64,000 nucleotides of DNA, taken from NCBI RefSeq assembly GCF_003477995.1, contig NZ_QUEM01000007.1, forward strand, positions 62,001 to 126,000. The letters run 5' to 3'. Each line of letters opens with the position of its first letter. Within the stretch, counting starts at the first letter, position 1. Below, in pieces: positions 7,660 through 16,371 of this stretch. The notes below the pieces were generated by a model. The model saw nothing but the letters and a program-made list of their open reading frames with translations, had not been told where the DNA came from and made no database searches. This DNA is from Bacteroides sp. OF04-15BH (GTDB lineage: Bacteria > Bacteroidota > Bacteroidia > Bacteroidales > Bacteroidaceae). The translations under genes were made by a program, and so were the position numbers.

Positions 7660-8529
7660 ATGAAACAGATTATGACGACTTTGGAGAGACTGAAACGATA
7701 TTTGAACCGGGAGAAACTTTATCAGATTATATTTGAGTCGGATACGTATGCCGGGCGTCTGTTCGACACGGTGCTCATCATTGCCATTCTGCTCAGTGTG
7801 TTGGCTGCCATCATCGAGAGTCTGCCCTTTGTGAGTGAGGGCTGGCGTCTGGCCTTGCAGGTATTTGAGTACGTGTCCACCTTCTTCTTTACGGTGGAAT
7901 ATATATTGCGCATTTATGTGTCCAACAAGCCGCGGAGCTATATTTTCAGCTTTTTCGGCATTGTGGATTTGCTGGCCACCTTGCCGCTCTATCTGGCCTT
8001 TTTCTTTCCTTCCGTGCGCTATGTGCTGATTATCCGTGCTTTCCGTCTGATTCGGGTGTTCCGTGTGTTCAAGCTCTTTAATTACTGGACAGAAGGAAAC
8101 CTGCTTTTGCGCTCGGTGCAGAAAAGCATGCGCAAGATATTCGTGTTTTTCCTGTTTGTGCTGATTCTGGTCATTTCAATCGGTACCATTATGTATATGG
8201 TGGAGGGAGACCATCCGGAATCCGGCTTTACGGATATTCCGACCAGTATCTATTGGGCCATTGTGACGCTGACCACAGTGGGCTACGGCGACATCACTCC
8301 CCTCACGGCTGTGGGACGCTTCATTTCGGGAGTGGTGATGCTGTTGGGTTATACCATTATTGCCGTGCCTACCGGCATTGTTTCCGTAACCTTGATGGAC
8401 GAGCAGAAAAAGGCTGGCGGCACCTGTCCGAATTGCGGTCGCCCGCTGGATTTTGATGCCCGATACTGCAAGTATTGTGGCACCAAAGTAATGTCTGAAG
8501 AATCGAACGAGGAAAGCAGGCAAAATTAA
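7660..8529 (+). CDS. Voltage-gated-type potassium channel with zinc-ribbon tail
   Basis: The 289-residue protein is a six-transmembrane Kv-type ion channel subunit, expected to tetramerise in the inner membrane. Segments S1-S3 span about residues 34-115. S4 carries regularly spaced charges (R120, R126, R129, R132, R135, K138). S5 is at 160-181, the selectivity filter TVGYG at 206-210, and S6 at 222-246. The C-terminus has a small zinc ribbon, with C256/C259 and C270/C273, in place of a ligand-binding domain. I place the start at ATG 7660; M5 (7672) is also possible. Long upstream extensions of the frame overlap cysK and are not real. Its role in K+ or pH balance is inferred. Confidence 0.85.
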   Translation: MKQIMTTLERLKRYLNREKLYQIIFESDTYAGRLFDTVLIIAILLSVLAAIIESLPFVSEGWRLALQVFEYVSTFFFTVEYILRIYVSNKPRSYIFSFFGIVDLLATLPLYLAFFFPSVRYVLIIRAFRLIRVFRVFKLFNYWTEGNLLLRSVQKSMRKIFVFFLFVLILVISIGTIMYMVEGDHPESGFTDIPTSIYWAIVTLTTVGYGDITPLTAVGRFISGVVMLLGYTIIAVPTGIVSVTLMDEQKKAGGTCPNCGRPLDFDARYCKYCGTKVMSEESNEESRQN

Positions 8530-8545
8530 AAAATCCCGGAAACAG

Positions 8546-8576
8546 TCTGCTGTTTAGAAATTTCTTTGTAAATTTG
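8546..8576 (+). promoter_or_regulatory. Promoter of the 8602 barrel gene
   Basis: TCTG (8546-8549) and TAAATTTG (8569-8576) are 19 bases apart. The -7 element is perfect and the -33 has one mismatch. It begins 17 bases after the channel gene stop and 26 bases before the barrel start codon. Confidence 0.6.
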
Positions 8577-8601
8577 CGCAATTTTTAAAATAAGTTTTGA
8601 A

Positions 8602-9108
8602 ATGAAAAAGTTTTTATTAATTGCCGTACTGGCTGTTTTGGGTGCCGTTTCTGCCAAGGCACAGGTAAGATTGGGAGGTGAAGTTTCCGTTTGGTACAAC
8701 AACGACACAGAGAATACCTCTTATGCTTTTATGCCGGAAATCGGTTATAAGCTGAACGATCGTTGGGAGGTAGGTACTGAAATCGGTTTTACCGGTCATT
8801 CTAACCAGAGCGGTCTGAACTTCAAGATGGCTCCTTTTGCCCGTTACACCTTCCTGAGAGCCGGTATGTTCTCAATGTTTGGCGAGGGCGGTTTTGCTGT
8901 GGCTACTTCTAAGCACCGCGATACAGCTTTCAACATCGGTTTGCGTCCGGGTATTGATGTAGAGCTTTCTGAGCACTGGAGTCTGGAAGCACATCTGGGT
9001 TTCCTGGGATTTGCTACCAATAAAGATGGAATTGCCGGAATGCAGGAGTCAGGTTTTGGCTTTGATTTTGCCAACGGAACCTCTTTCGGTCTGATCTATC
9101 AGTTCTAA
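8602..9108 (+). CDS. Small outer-membrane beta-barrel protein (porin-like family)
   Basis: The 168-residue precursor has a textbook signal peptide cleaved after AKA (residues about 18-21, MKKFLLIAVLAVLGAVSAKA). The mature part is built from short amphipathic strands and ends FGLIYQF, with the terminal Phe signal for BAM insertion. The size suggests an eight-strand barrel like OmpX/OmpW-like small porins. The gene has its own promoter and terminator. Function is unknown; an abundant structural envelope protein is a reasonable guess given the strong promoter. Confidence 0.7.
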   Translation: MKKFLLIAVLAVLGAVSAKAQVRLGGEVSVWYNNDTENTSYAFMPEIGYKLNDRWEVGTEIGFTGHSNQSGLNFKMAPFARYTFLRAGMFSMFGEGGFAVATSKHRDTAFNIGLRPGIDVELSEHWSLEAHLGFLGFATNKDGIAGMQESGFGFDFANGTSFGLIYQF

Positions 9109-9155
9109 AAAACGAAGAGAATTGAATGTAATAGACACACGCTGGTGTGGAAACG

Positions 9156-9205
9156 AAGTGCCCCTTGTAAGTTGCTTTTGAACTTACAGGGGGCACTTTC
9201 TTTTG
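9156..9205 (+). terminator. Terminator of the 8602 barrel gene
   Basis: An 18-bp stem (arms 9156-9173 and 9181-9198, one mismatch) has a 7-base loop and is followed by TCTTTT. Confidence 0.8.
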
Positions 9206-9421
9206 GTGGTTTCCCGAGTTTCTTCGGGAGTCTTGTTTTTCCGGACTTTACTTGCCGCTTCCGGAGCGTGGAAATTTCATCAGGATGATTGGTTCGGTTC
9301 ATTGAGATGATTTTTTCATTTCATTGGGATGCTTTTTCCGAAACATCACCAGTACAGAATGCTCCGGCACTTTTCCCCGAAGAAACAGTCGGAGGGTCTT
9401 TTTCTGTTTATGCGGCATCGA

Positions 9422-9471
9422 CAAAAAATCGAGCCCCTTCCTCACTCGGTGTCCGAGGCAGAAGGGGCTCG
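9422..9471 (-). terminator. Terminator of the oadGAB operon
   Basis: The outer stem is CGAGCCCCTTC/GAAGGGGCTCG (9430-9440 and 9461-9471) and the inner stem is CTCGG/CCGAG. Six Ts follow on the minus strand (A-run at 9423-9428). It lies 12 bases past the oadB stop. The 216 bases between it and the previous terminator hold no supported gene. Confidence 0.85.
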
Positions 9472-9482
9472 TTTTGTTCTTG

Positions 9483-10730
9483 CTAGCTCAGGAAGGAGAT
9501 CAGCACTCCGGCAGCTACTGCCGAACCGATCACACCCGAGATATTGGAAGCCATGCAGTAGTTGAGCACATGGTTCTTCGGATCATATTTGGTGGCAATC
9601 TCGTTGCACACACGGCTGGCCATCGGCACAGCACTCAGACCGGTGGCACCGATCAGCGGATTGATTTTCTTCTTGCTGAACAGGTTGAATATCTTCACCA
9701 TCATGATACCAGAGGCGATAGAGAGGGCAAAAGCCAGGAATCCGCCTACGACAATACCGATGGTCTGCATGTTCAGGAAGGCATCATAAGTCATCGTAGC
9801 ACCCACACACAGTCCCAGGAAGATGGTGGCGGTGTTCATGATGGAGTTGGAGGCCGCGTCAAACAGACGGCTGGTATCCGCTCCGATTTCCTTCAGCAGG
9901 TTTCCGAACATCAGCATACCGATAAGCGGTACGGCTGTAGGTACGAAGAGCGCCACAATCGTAGTCACGGCTATCGGGAAGATAATCTTCAGCGTGCTCA
10001 TGTTCTTGATTTCATTTTTCGAAGGATGCAGCTTCTCCTGTTCCTTCATATTGATCATCAGTTCCTTCTTGCTGCAGGTCAGTTTCACCACCAACGGGAT
10101 GATTACAGGCACCAGCGCCATATACGAATAGGCGGCGATGGCAATCGGACCGAGCAGATGCGGGGCCAGCTTGATGGTGGTAAAGATGGCGGTCGGACCG
10201 TCGGCACCACCGATGATACCCAATGAAGCGGCTTCCTTAGGCGTGAAGCCCATCAGGATGGCTACCAGCAGCACGCAGAAGATACCGAACTGTGCGGCGG
10301 CACCGAAAATAGACAGGCGCAGATTGCGCAGCATCGGACCGAAATCGGTCAGCGCACCCACACCCATGAAGATAATCGGCGGCAGGAATCCGGTTTTGAT
10401 GAGCATGTAGTAGAGGAAGTTCATCAGTCCGAATTCGTGGGCAATCTGGTGCAGCGGCATGTCCCAGATGAGGCGGCGCGTATTGTCGGAACACAGGACA
10501 TAACCTTCGGAGTCGGCTTGAATCACTCCCATGCCGCCTCCCGGAAAGTTGGCCAGCAACACTCCGAATGCGATGGGAATGAGCAGCAACGGTTCATATT
10601 TCTTAACGATGCCCAGATAGAGCAGGATAAATGCCAGGGCATACATGACCAGGATTCCGGGCTCCAGAGCCAGATTGCTGAAGGCCGTCATCTGGTACAG
10701 CTTTTCTAAAATCTCATATATTTGGTCCAT
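9483..10730 (-). CDS. oadB: Sodium-pumping decarboxylase, beta subunit
   Basis: OadB is the integral-membrane subunit that decarboxylates carboxybiotin and pumps Na+ outward. The 415-residue protein is highly hydrophobic with about nine membrane helices. It carries the family's conserved GGADGPTAIFTT segment (about residues 175-186) and the C-terminal segments SAVPMASRVCNEIA and NYCMASNISGVIGSA that line the Na+ path. Length is normal (family about 375-430). It starts one base after the oadA stop, so translation is probably coupled. By its partner's carboxyltransferase type, the substrate is most likely oxaloacetate; glutaconyl- or methylmalonyl-CoA beta subunits look similar. Confidence 0.92.
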   Translation of the reverse strand: MDQIYEILEKLYQMTAFSNLALEPGILVMYALAFILLYLGIVKKYEPLLLIPIAFGVLLANFPGGGMGVIQADSEGYVLCSDNTRRLIWDMPLHQIAHEFGLMNFLYYMLIKTGFLPPIIFMGVGALTDFGPMLRNLRLSIFGAAAQFGIFCVLLVAILMGFTPKEAASLGIIGGADGPTAIFTTIKLAPHLLGPIAIAAYSYMALVPVIIPLVVKLTCSKKELMINMKEQEKLHPSKNEIKNMSTLKIIFPIAVTTIVALFVPTAVPLIGMLMFGNLLKEIGADTSRLFDAASNSIMNTATIFLGLCVGATMTYDAFLNMQTIGIVVGGFLAFALSIASGIMMVKIFNLFSKKKINPLIGATGLSAVPMASRVCNEIATKYDPKNHVLNYCMASNISGVIGSAVAAGVLISFLS

Positions 10731-10731
10731 A

Positions 10732-12588
10732 TCACTTTCTTGCTATCTTCATGATTACATCGTCTTCTTCTACACTGTCGCCGGAGTTGACCACAATGGC
10801 GGTGATGACTCCGTCAAATTCGGCACGGATGGCATTGTAGGTCTTCATGGCCTCAATGTAGCCGATGATGTCGCCTTTCTGCACGGCATCGCCCACATTC
10901 TTCGGAGTCTCCTGCGCGTTCTTCACGCGGTAGAACTTGCCTTCCAGCGGAGCGGCAATATCTTCGCCTTCGCCGGCAGGGGCTGCCGGAGCGGCTGTTG
11001 CCTGAGCCGGAGCTGCGGCTGCCGCATCGGCACCATAGGCCACTTCCACCTGATAGCGCTGTCCGTTGAGGGTGAGGGTGAGCGTCTTGGGCAGTTCTGC
11101 CGGAGCGGCGGCAGAGCCCTGATGCTGCTCTTCGCGTTTCTTTTGCAGGTCTGCCAGGAAGTTTTCCTTGGCTTTTCCGCTCTTGTAGGCCTCATACTGC
11201 GACGGGTGCATGGCATATTCGAAGAGTTCCTCGTCGTCCTGTCCGGTTTCCCAGCCTTTTTCCTTCATCAGCTGGCGGTATTTGTCCAGTTCGTCCGGAT
11301 AGTTGCTCTGCGGATCGCTGGTCATGAACACGCGTCCCTGTTCTTTGGCCAGAGCCACGATTTCCGGAGCCACTTCGCCCGGCAGTTTGCCGGCCTTGCC
11401 CAGAATCATGTCCCAGATGTCGTCGGCAATCATGCTCCAGCGTTCCTTGCCTTTCTCCAGTTGCATCACATTCATCAGAGCCAGGTTCTTGACATACTGG
11501 CTGAACGGAGTCACCAGGCAAGGGTATCCCAACTTAGGCCAGATATAGGCCACCTCGTCGAACAGCTTGATGAGCAGGTCGTCCTGAGTCAGTTCCGGCT
11601 GGTTGTGCTTTGCTTTCCATTTGTTGATGCTTTCCAGATTGGTCTCCAGATCGGCCATCAGGGAGCCCATCATACCGCCCGGCAGTCCCGGAGCAATCAG
11701 CAATGAGTTGTTCAGTCGGTTCAGCGGGTTGCAATAGAAGCCCAGGAAGTCGTCCATCATTTCCTGAATCTGTGAGCGCACTTCCATATAGGCGGCCATA
11801 TTGATTTCCTTCACTTCAAATCCGGCATCCTTCAGCATGGCCTGCACGGCGATGATGTCGGCATGACCGGTACCCCACGACAGCGGAGCCACAGCGGTGT
11901 CGATATAGTCACAACCGTTTTTGCAGACCTCCAGAATGGAAGCCATATTGAAGCCCGGTCCGGCATGAGAGTGATACTGGATGACGATATCCGGCTTGTA
12001 AGCCTTGATTCCGGCGCAGATTTTTCCCAGAGTGACGGGACGTCCGATTCCGGCCATGTCTTTCAGACAGATTTCGTCACAGCCGGCATCAATCAGCTGC
12101 TTGGCCATGTTTACATAATAATCTACCGTGTGCACCGGTGAATGGGTGATACAAAGACAGCATTGTGAAATCATGCCCGCAGCATGGGCGTAGCCGATAC
12201 TCGGGATGATATTGCGCACGTCATTCAGTCCGCAGAAGGTGCGGGTGATGTCTGTGCCCTGTGCTTTCTTGACTTTATAGAAGAGCTGGCGCACGTCGGC
12301 CGGTACGGGGCTCATGCGCAGTCCGTTCAGGGCGCGGTCCAGCATGTGAGTCTGAATGCCGGCTTCGTGGAACGGGCGGGTCCATTCGCGCACCGCCTTG
12401 TTCGGATTCTCGCCGAACAGAAGGTTCACCTGCTCAAAGCCTCCGCCGTTGGTTTCCACACGGTCAAAGCAGCCCATGCGGATGATGGCCGGAGCCACCT
12501 TAACCAGTTGGTCTACTCGGGGTACGTATTTTCCGGCACTCTGCCACATATCTCTGAATACGAGACTGAATTTTATTTCTTTTTTCAT
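10732..12588 (-). CDS. oadA: Oxaloacetate decarboxylase, alpha subunit (biotin carboxyltransferase)
   Basis: This 618-residue cytoplasmic subunit transfers the carboxyl group from oxaloacetate to its own biotin. The N-terminal carboxyltransferase TIM barrel (about residues 3-290) shows FRDMWQSAGK, the metal-binding YHSHAGPG and CLKDMAG. A conserved post-barrel domain (about 300-460) follows, then a proline/alanine-rich linker and a biotinyl domain. The biotin lysine is K582 in EAMKT. This is the pyruvate-carboxylase-type transferase, which points to oxaloacetate rather than a CoA ester. With oadG upstream and oadB downstream it forms a complete Na+ pump, coupling decarboxylation to a sodium gradient in anaerobic metabolism. 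A pyruvate carboxylase-like reverse role is less likely with OadB present. Confidence 0.92.
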   Translation of the reverse strand: MKKEIKFSLVFRDMWQSAGKYVPRVDQLVKVAPAIIRMGCFDRVETNGGGFEQVNLLFGENPNKAVREWTRPFHEAGIQTHMLDRALNGLRMSPVPADVRQLFYKVKKAQGTDITRTFCGLNDVRNIIPSIGYAHAAGMISQCCLCITHSPVHTVDYYVNMAKQLIDAGCDEICLKDMAGIGRPVTLGKICAGIKAYKPDIVIQYHSHAGPGFNMASILEVCKNGCDYIDTAVAPLSWGTGHADIIAVQAMLKDAGFEVKEINMAAYMEVRSQIQEMMDDFLGFYCNPLNRLNNSLLIAPGLPGGMMGSLMADLETNLESINKWKAKHNQPELTQDDLLIKLFDEVAYIWPKLGYPCLVTPFSQYVKNLALMNVMQLEKGKERWSMIADDIWDMILGKAGKLPGEVAPEIVALAKEQGRVFMTSDPQSNYPDELDKYRQLMKEKGWETGQDDEELFEYAMHPSQYEAYKSGKAKENFLADLQKKREEQHQGSAAAPAELPKTLTLTLNGQRYQVEVAYGADAAAAAPAQATAAPAAPAGEGEDIAAPLEGKFYRVKNAQETPKNVGDAVQKGDIIGYIEAMKTYNAIRAEFDGVITAIVVNSGDSVEEDDVIMKIARK

Positions 12589-12634
12589 GATTGTTTAGGT
12601 CTGTTGTTGATAATCAGCTGTAAACGCTGAAGGG

Positions 12635-12901
12635 TTAGGGTAATTTCTTGATTTGGGTCACATGGCCTTTTCCTCCGGTCAGTTCCTTGATGGCCAGCTG
12701 GATGACAGCCTGGGTAGTGGCATCGGCTTCAGGAGCCTGGGCGGGTCGTGGGGGCGAGACGGGAGGAGCCTCCTTTGCATTTGCGTTGGTGTAATTTACG
12801 AGTAATTTGCCTAATCCGATGATGATATAAAGGATTAGAAATACGGTTGCCATGCCCACAACCATGAGTTGCAGGGCCAGATAAATGTTTTCCGTGTTCA
12901 T
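12635..12901 (-). CDS. oadG: Oxaloacetate decarboxylase, gamma subunit
   Basis: The small 88-residue protein has one N-terminal membrane helix (about residues 9-31, LQLMVVGMATVFLILYIII). A proline/alanine-rich linker follows, and then a short C-terminal tail that in this family holds the complex together. I start at ATG 12901; a longer frame to 12958 adds 19 residues before the helix that do not fit the family. It is the first gene of the operon oadG-oadA-oadB. A -7-like TATATTCG on the minus strand at 12960-12967 (one mismatch) may be its promoter, but no -33 is seen. Confidence 0.82.
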   Translation of the reverse strand: MNTENIYLALQLMVVGMATVFLILYIIIGLGKLLVNYTNANAKEAPPVSPPRPAQAPEADATTQAVIQLAIKELTGGKGHVTQIKKLP

Positions 12902-13022
12902 AAGCTTTGTTTTTTTATGGTATTGTTTGTAAGATCGATTTAATGGGAAACCGGTCATGCGAATATAGCACTTTTTTTTCTCTTCCGGCCCTTCTTAATA
13001 CTTTTTTGTACACTGTTCACCT

Positions 13023-13394
13023 TTATTCGCGTGCGGCTTCGATGTGGATTCCGGCCCCTTCGCTGTCTGCTCCCATCGGCGGGTTCTCCTTGATGATTTC
13101 CAAGGTGATGTTCTCTACCTCCGGATAGCTGCTGAAGATATGTTCCAGAATTCTTCCTCCCACATGCTCAATGAGTTGCGAGGGCGTTTCCATCTCTGTG
13201 CGCACGATGTCGAACAGGTCGGCATAGCTCACCGTGTCGGTCAGTTCATCGGTTTGAAGCGCATGAACGAAGTTTACTCGGGCTTCCAGATTGACATAAA
13301 AGTTGGCTCCCGTGTAGCGTTCCTGCTCCAATACTCCGTGATGGGCAAAGAAACGGGCTTTTTTGATAAAGATTTTGGTCTGATTGATTTTCAT
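13023..13394 (-). CDS. folB: Dihydroneopterin aldolase
   Basis: FolB splits 7,8-dihydroneopterin to 6-hydroxymethyl-7,8-dihydropterin and glycolaldehyde in folate synthesis. The 123-residue protein is a normal length. It has the family HHGVLEQER motif (about residues 18-26) with the substrate-binding glutamate, SYADLFDIV, and the final EIIKENPPM, where the lysine is the catalytic residue. It stands between the nrdJ terminator and the oad operon. No strong promoter motif was seen; the 5' region is only about 30 bases from the terminator at 13421-13480. Confidence 0.92.
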   Translation of the reverse strand: MKINQTKIFIKKARFFAHHGVLEQERYTGANFYVNLEARVNFVHALQTDELTDTVSYADLFDIVRTEMETPSQLIEHVGGRILEHIFSSYPEVENITLEIIKENPPMGADSEGAGIHIEAARE

Positions 13395-13420
13395 TGTGAT
13401 TCTTTGTAAGGAATTAATAA

Positions 13421-13480
13421 TAAAACCGCCTCTTTGCCAGAGCCGCGGACAGGAGTGCGGCTTCCGGCAAAGAGGCGGTT
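13421..13480 (-). terminator. Terminator of nrdJ
   Basis: A 15-bp stem (13424-13438 and 13466-13480) carries an inner 7-bp stem. On the minus strand it is followed by TTTTATTATTAATT. It lies 36 bases past the nrdJ stop codon. Confidence 0.85.
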
Positions 13481-13515
13481 ATCTGGTTTTCTTATATATC
13501 GTTTTCGGGGGAATA

Positions 13516-16059
13516 CTATCCGCAGCGTGAAGTACCGCAATACTTGCAGATGAGGCAGCCTTCCTGATAGATCAGCGTCTCATGACCGCAGTTCGGACAT
13601 TTCTGTCCTTTGGCCTCGGTACCGTCGGTGATGTATTTCTTCAGCGCGCGCTCCACACCGTTTTTCCAGGTGTTGATGCTTTCGCTTTCCAGTTGCAGGG
13701 AACCGACCAGACGGATTACGTGTTCCAAAGGCATGCGGTAACGCAACACTCCGGAAATCAGTTTGGCATAGTTCCAATATTCCTTGTTGAATTTCTCAGA
13801 GAGACCTTCAACCGTAGTTTTGTAACCTTTCTTGTTCTCGAACTGGAAGTCGTAGCGCTTGGTGCCGTCCTCGCATACATTTTTGATGATGCGTCCCTTG
13901 GTGACACTCTTAGGCAATACGATACCCTCGTCGTCGTCCTGAAGTCCGGTAAAGATTTCATAAGGCTGACCGTCGAGCAGTCCGATGAAAGCCACCCATT
14001 TTTCCTTGTTGTTCTGGAAGCGTACCACATCACATTCCAGTGATTTCGGGCGCACTTCGGTAACGGTGGGGTGTTCGAAGACCTTCGGCTGTTCCGGCTT
14101 GTCGCTTTTCTTCTTCACGGAGATCATCACTCCGGCACGAGAGCCGTCACGGTAGATGGTGCATCCCTTGCAGCCGGAGCGCCATGCCTCTACATACAAC
14201 CGGTTCACCAACGCCTCGTCTACGTGGTTCGGCAGGTTTACGGTCACACTGATAGAGTGGTCTACCCATTTCTGGATGGCACCCTGCATCTGCACCTTCA
14301 TCAGCCAGTCCACATCGTTGGCTGTAGCCTTATAATAAGGTGACTTGGCTACCAGTTCATCAATTTCTTCCTGAGTATATTTCTTTTGTGTGTCGTAACC
14401 GTTCACTTCCATCCAGGTCATGAACTTGTGGTGATACACGATATATTCCTCAAAAGCATCTCCCGTTTCGTCCACAAAGTCAATGTGCACTTCCGGATCG
14501 TTCGGGTTCACTTTTCTGCGGCGCTTGTAAATCGGCATGAATACCGGCTCGATGCCCGAAGTGGTCTGGGTCATCAGACTGGTGGTTCCGGTTGGAGCGA
14601 TGGTGAGACACGCAATGTTGCGGCGTCCGTATTTCGCCATGTCGTTATACAGTTCCATGTCCGCATCCTTAATGCGGTTGATGAACGGATTGTTCTTTTC
14701 ACGCTCGGCACTGTAAATCGGGAAGGCACCTCTTTCCTTGGCCATCTGGACAGAAGAACGGTAAGCTTCCAAAGCTACGGTCTTGTGTACCTGTACCGAG
14801 AAGTCAGTAGCCTCCTGGGTTCCGTATCTCAGGTTCAGGGCAGCGAGCATATCACCCTCGGCTGTGATTCCCACACCGGTGCGTCGGCCCATGCCGCTCT
14901 TCTTGTAAATCTTCTCCCAAAGGTGCTTTTCGGTCTCTTTCACCTCATCCGATTCCGGATCGGCCTTGATCTTTTGCTGTATGGCTTCAATCTTCTCCAG
15001 CTCCAGATCGATGATATCGTCCATGATGCGCTGCGCTGTGCGTACGTGCTTCTTGAACAGTTCAAAATCGAAATAGGCATCCGGAGTAAACGGATTGACT
15101 ACGTAAGAGTATAAATTGATGGCCAGCAGACGGCAACTGTCGTAAGGACAGAGAGGAATCTCACCACAAGGGTTGGTACTTACGGTGCGGAATCCCAGGT
15201 CTGCATAGCAGTCAGGAACAGATTCACGCAGGATGGTGTCCCAGAACAACACGCCCGGTTCAGCTGATTTCCAGGCATTGTGCACAATCTTCTCCCACAA
15301 AGCCTTGGCCTGAATCTCCTTGTGATATAAAGGCTGGTCAGAATCAATCGGGAACTGCTGGATGTAAGTCTGGTCAGTTGTCGCTGCCTCCATGAAGGCA
15401 TCGTCCAGTTTCACCGAGATGTTGGCGCCGGTAACCTTGCCTTCGGTCATCTTGGCGTCGATGAAGGCTTCTGCATCCGGGTGTTTGATGCTTACAGACA
15501 ACATCAAGGCACCGCGTCGGCCGTCCTGAGCCACCTCACGGGTTGAATTGCTGTAGCGTTCCATGAAAGGAACCAGACCGGTTGAAGTTAGAGCCGAATT
15601 CTTTACAGGAGAGCCCTTCGGACGGATGTGTGACAGGTCGTGTCCTACACCGCCGCGTCGTTTCATCAACTGCACCTGCTCTTCGTCGATACGGATAATG
15701 CCGCCGTATGAATCCGCCTTGCCTTCCAGTCCGATAACAAAGCAGTTGGACAGGGAAGCAATCTGATAATCGTTTCCGATTCCGGTCATTGGGCTTCCGG
15801 CCGGTACGATATATTTGAAATGGTCGAGCAATTCAAATATATCCCGGGCTTTCATATTATTGGGATACTTGGCTTCGATGCGTGCGATCTCATTGGCCAA
15901 ACGCCAATGCATGTCGGTTGGAGTCTGCTCATAAATATTGCCATAAGAATCTTTCATGGCATATTTATTCACCCACACTCTTGCGGCCAGTTCATCTCCC
16001 TTGAAGTATTTCAGGGTTGCCTCAAAAGCTTCATCATAGGAATAAGTCTGTTTTTCCAC
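13516..16059 (-). CDS. nrdJ: Adenosylcobalamin-dependent (class II) ribonucleotide reductase
   Basis: The enzyme reduces ribonucleotides to deoxyribonucleotides, using B12 coenzyme to make its thiyl radical, so it works with or without oxygen. The 847-residue protein shows the reductase core: SLSNCFVIG (first active-site cysteine), NPCGEIPLCPYDSC (radical cysteine and glutamate), and the nucleotide-binding APTGTTSLM. The end has a zinc ribbon-like tail, CPNCGHETL then CKYCGTSRCG, whose last cysteines probably accept electrons from thioredoxin. It appears complete. It has its own strong promoter but no recognisable cobalamin riboswitch in the 5' leader. No nrdAB or nrdDG is present in this window. 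Confidence 0.95.
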   Translation of the reverse strand: MEKQTYSYDEAFEATLKYFKGDELAARVWVNKYAMKDSYGNIYEQTPTDMHWRLANEIARIEAKYPNNMKARDIFELLDHFKYIVPAGSPMTGIGNDYQIASLSNCFVIGLEGKADSYGGIIRIDEEQVQLMKRRGGVGHDLSHIRPKGSPVKNSALTSTGLVPFMERYSNSTREVAQDGRRGALMLSVSIKHPDAEAFIDAKMTEGKVTGANISVKLDDAFMEAATTDQTYIQQFPIDSDQPLYHKEIQAKALWEKIVHNAWKSAEPGVLFWDTILRESVPDCYADLGFRTVSTNPCGEIPLCPYDSCRLLAINLYSYVVNPFTPDAYFDFELFKKHVRTAQRIMDDIIDLELEKIEAIQQKIKADPESDEVKETEKHLWEKIYKKSGMGRRTGVGITAEGDMLAALNLRYGTQEATDFSVQVHKTVALEAYRSSVQMAKERGAFPIYSAEREKNNPFINRIKDADMELYNDMAKYGRRNIACLTIAPTGTTSLMTQTTSGIEPVFMPIYKRRRKVNPNDPEVHIDFVDETGDAFEEYIVYHHKFMTWMEVNGYDTQKKYTQEEIDELVAKSPYYKATANDVDWLMKVQMQGAIQKWVDHSISVTVNLPNHVDEALVNRLYVEAWRSGCKGCTIYRDGSRAGVMISVKKKSDKPEQPKVFEHPTVTEVRPKSLECDVVRFQNNKEKWVAFIGLLDGQPYEIFTGLQDDDEGIVLPKSVTKGRIIKNVCEDGTKRYDFQFENKKGYKTTVEGLSEKFNKEYWNYAKLISGVLRYRMPLEHVIRLVGSLQLESESINTWKNGVERALKKYITDGTEAKGQKCPNCGHETLIYQEGCLICKYCGTSRCG

Positions 16060-16147
16060 GTCTAGTATTTTTAATTATTTTTGCATTTGTAGTTTCTAGC
16101 CTTGTATAAGCGTGAATGAATCGTAGAATTGTGTTCTAAAAGCAGTG

Positions 16148-16178
16148 CAAAGCTACGCATGTTTTCCCATATATCAAA
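16148..16178 (-). promoter_or_regulatory. nrdJ promoter
   Basis: On the minus strand, TTTG (16175-16178) and TAGCTTTG (16148-16155) are 19 bases apart, a perfect Bacteroidetes promoter. The leader would be about 80 bases. Confidence 0.7.
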
Positions 16179-16336
16179 ATAAAAAGTAGTTAAAAAACGG
16201 TTTCGAGAAAAGTTAGTTGTCAGTTTTTGAATATTATTCATCTGATAATTAAATGATTATGTTTTTCAAAAATTCGAAAAGTTATCCAAAAAGAAAATTC
16301 AATGATATAAATTGAATAACACTCGCATTTTTTTTG

Positions 16337-16344
16337 TATCTTTG
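16337..16344 (+). promoter_or_regulatory. -7 element of the nitroreductase gene
   Basis: TATCTTTG matches TAnnTTTG perfectly and lies 27 bases before the ATG at 16372. ATTG at 16311-16314 could be the -33 element, but the 22-base gap is slightly long. Confidence 0.5.
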
Positions 16345-16371
16345 TTCAACCAACAAAAAAATGAAGGAATT

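Larger units (their letters stand above)
16060..16371. other. AT-rich divergent promoter region, nrdJ / nitroreductase
   Basis: This spacer holds the nrdJ promoter at 16148-16178 (minus) and the nitroreductase -7 at 16337-16344 (plus). At 16282-16290 is TTATCCAAA, one base away from a DnaA box (TTATCCACA). A single imperfect box is not evidence of an origin, although dnaA is only 2.3 kb away. No gene is supported here. Confidence 0.45.

Noticed and set aside
9289..10226. Plus-strand frames over the oadB end and the spacer
   Set aside because: They pass through the oad terminator and the oadB gene and show no family signal.
12902..12958. Longer start for oadG
   Set aside because: The extra 19 residues come before the membrane helix and do not match the family.
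16060..16200. Cobalamin riboswitch before nrdJ
   Set aside because: The conserved core segments were not seen; this needs a covariance search to be certain.
16282..16290. Replication origin near dnaA
   Set aside because: Only one imperfect DnaA box was found; a cluster would be required.
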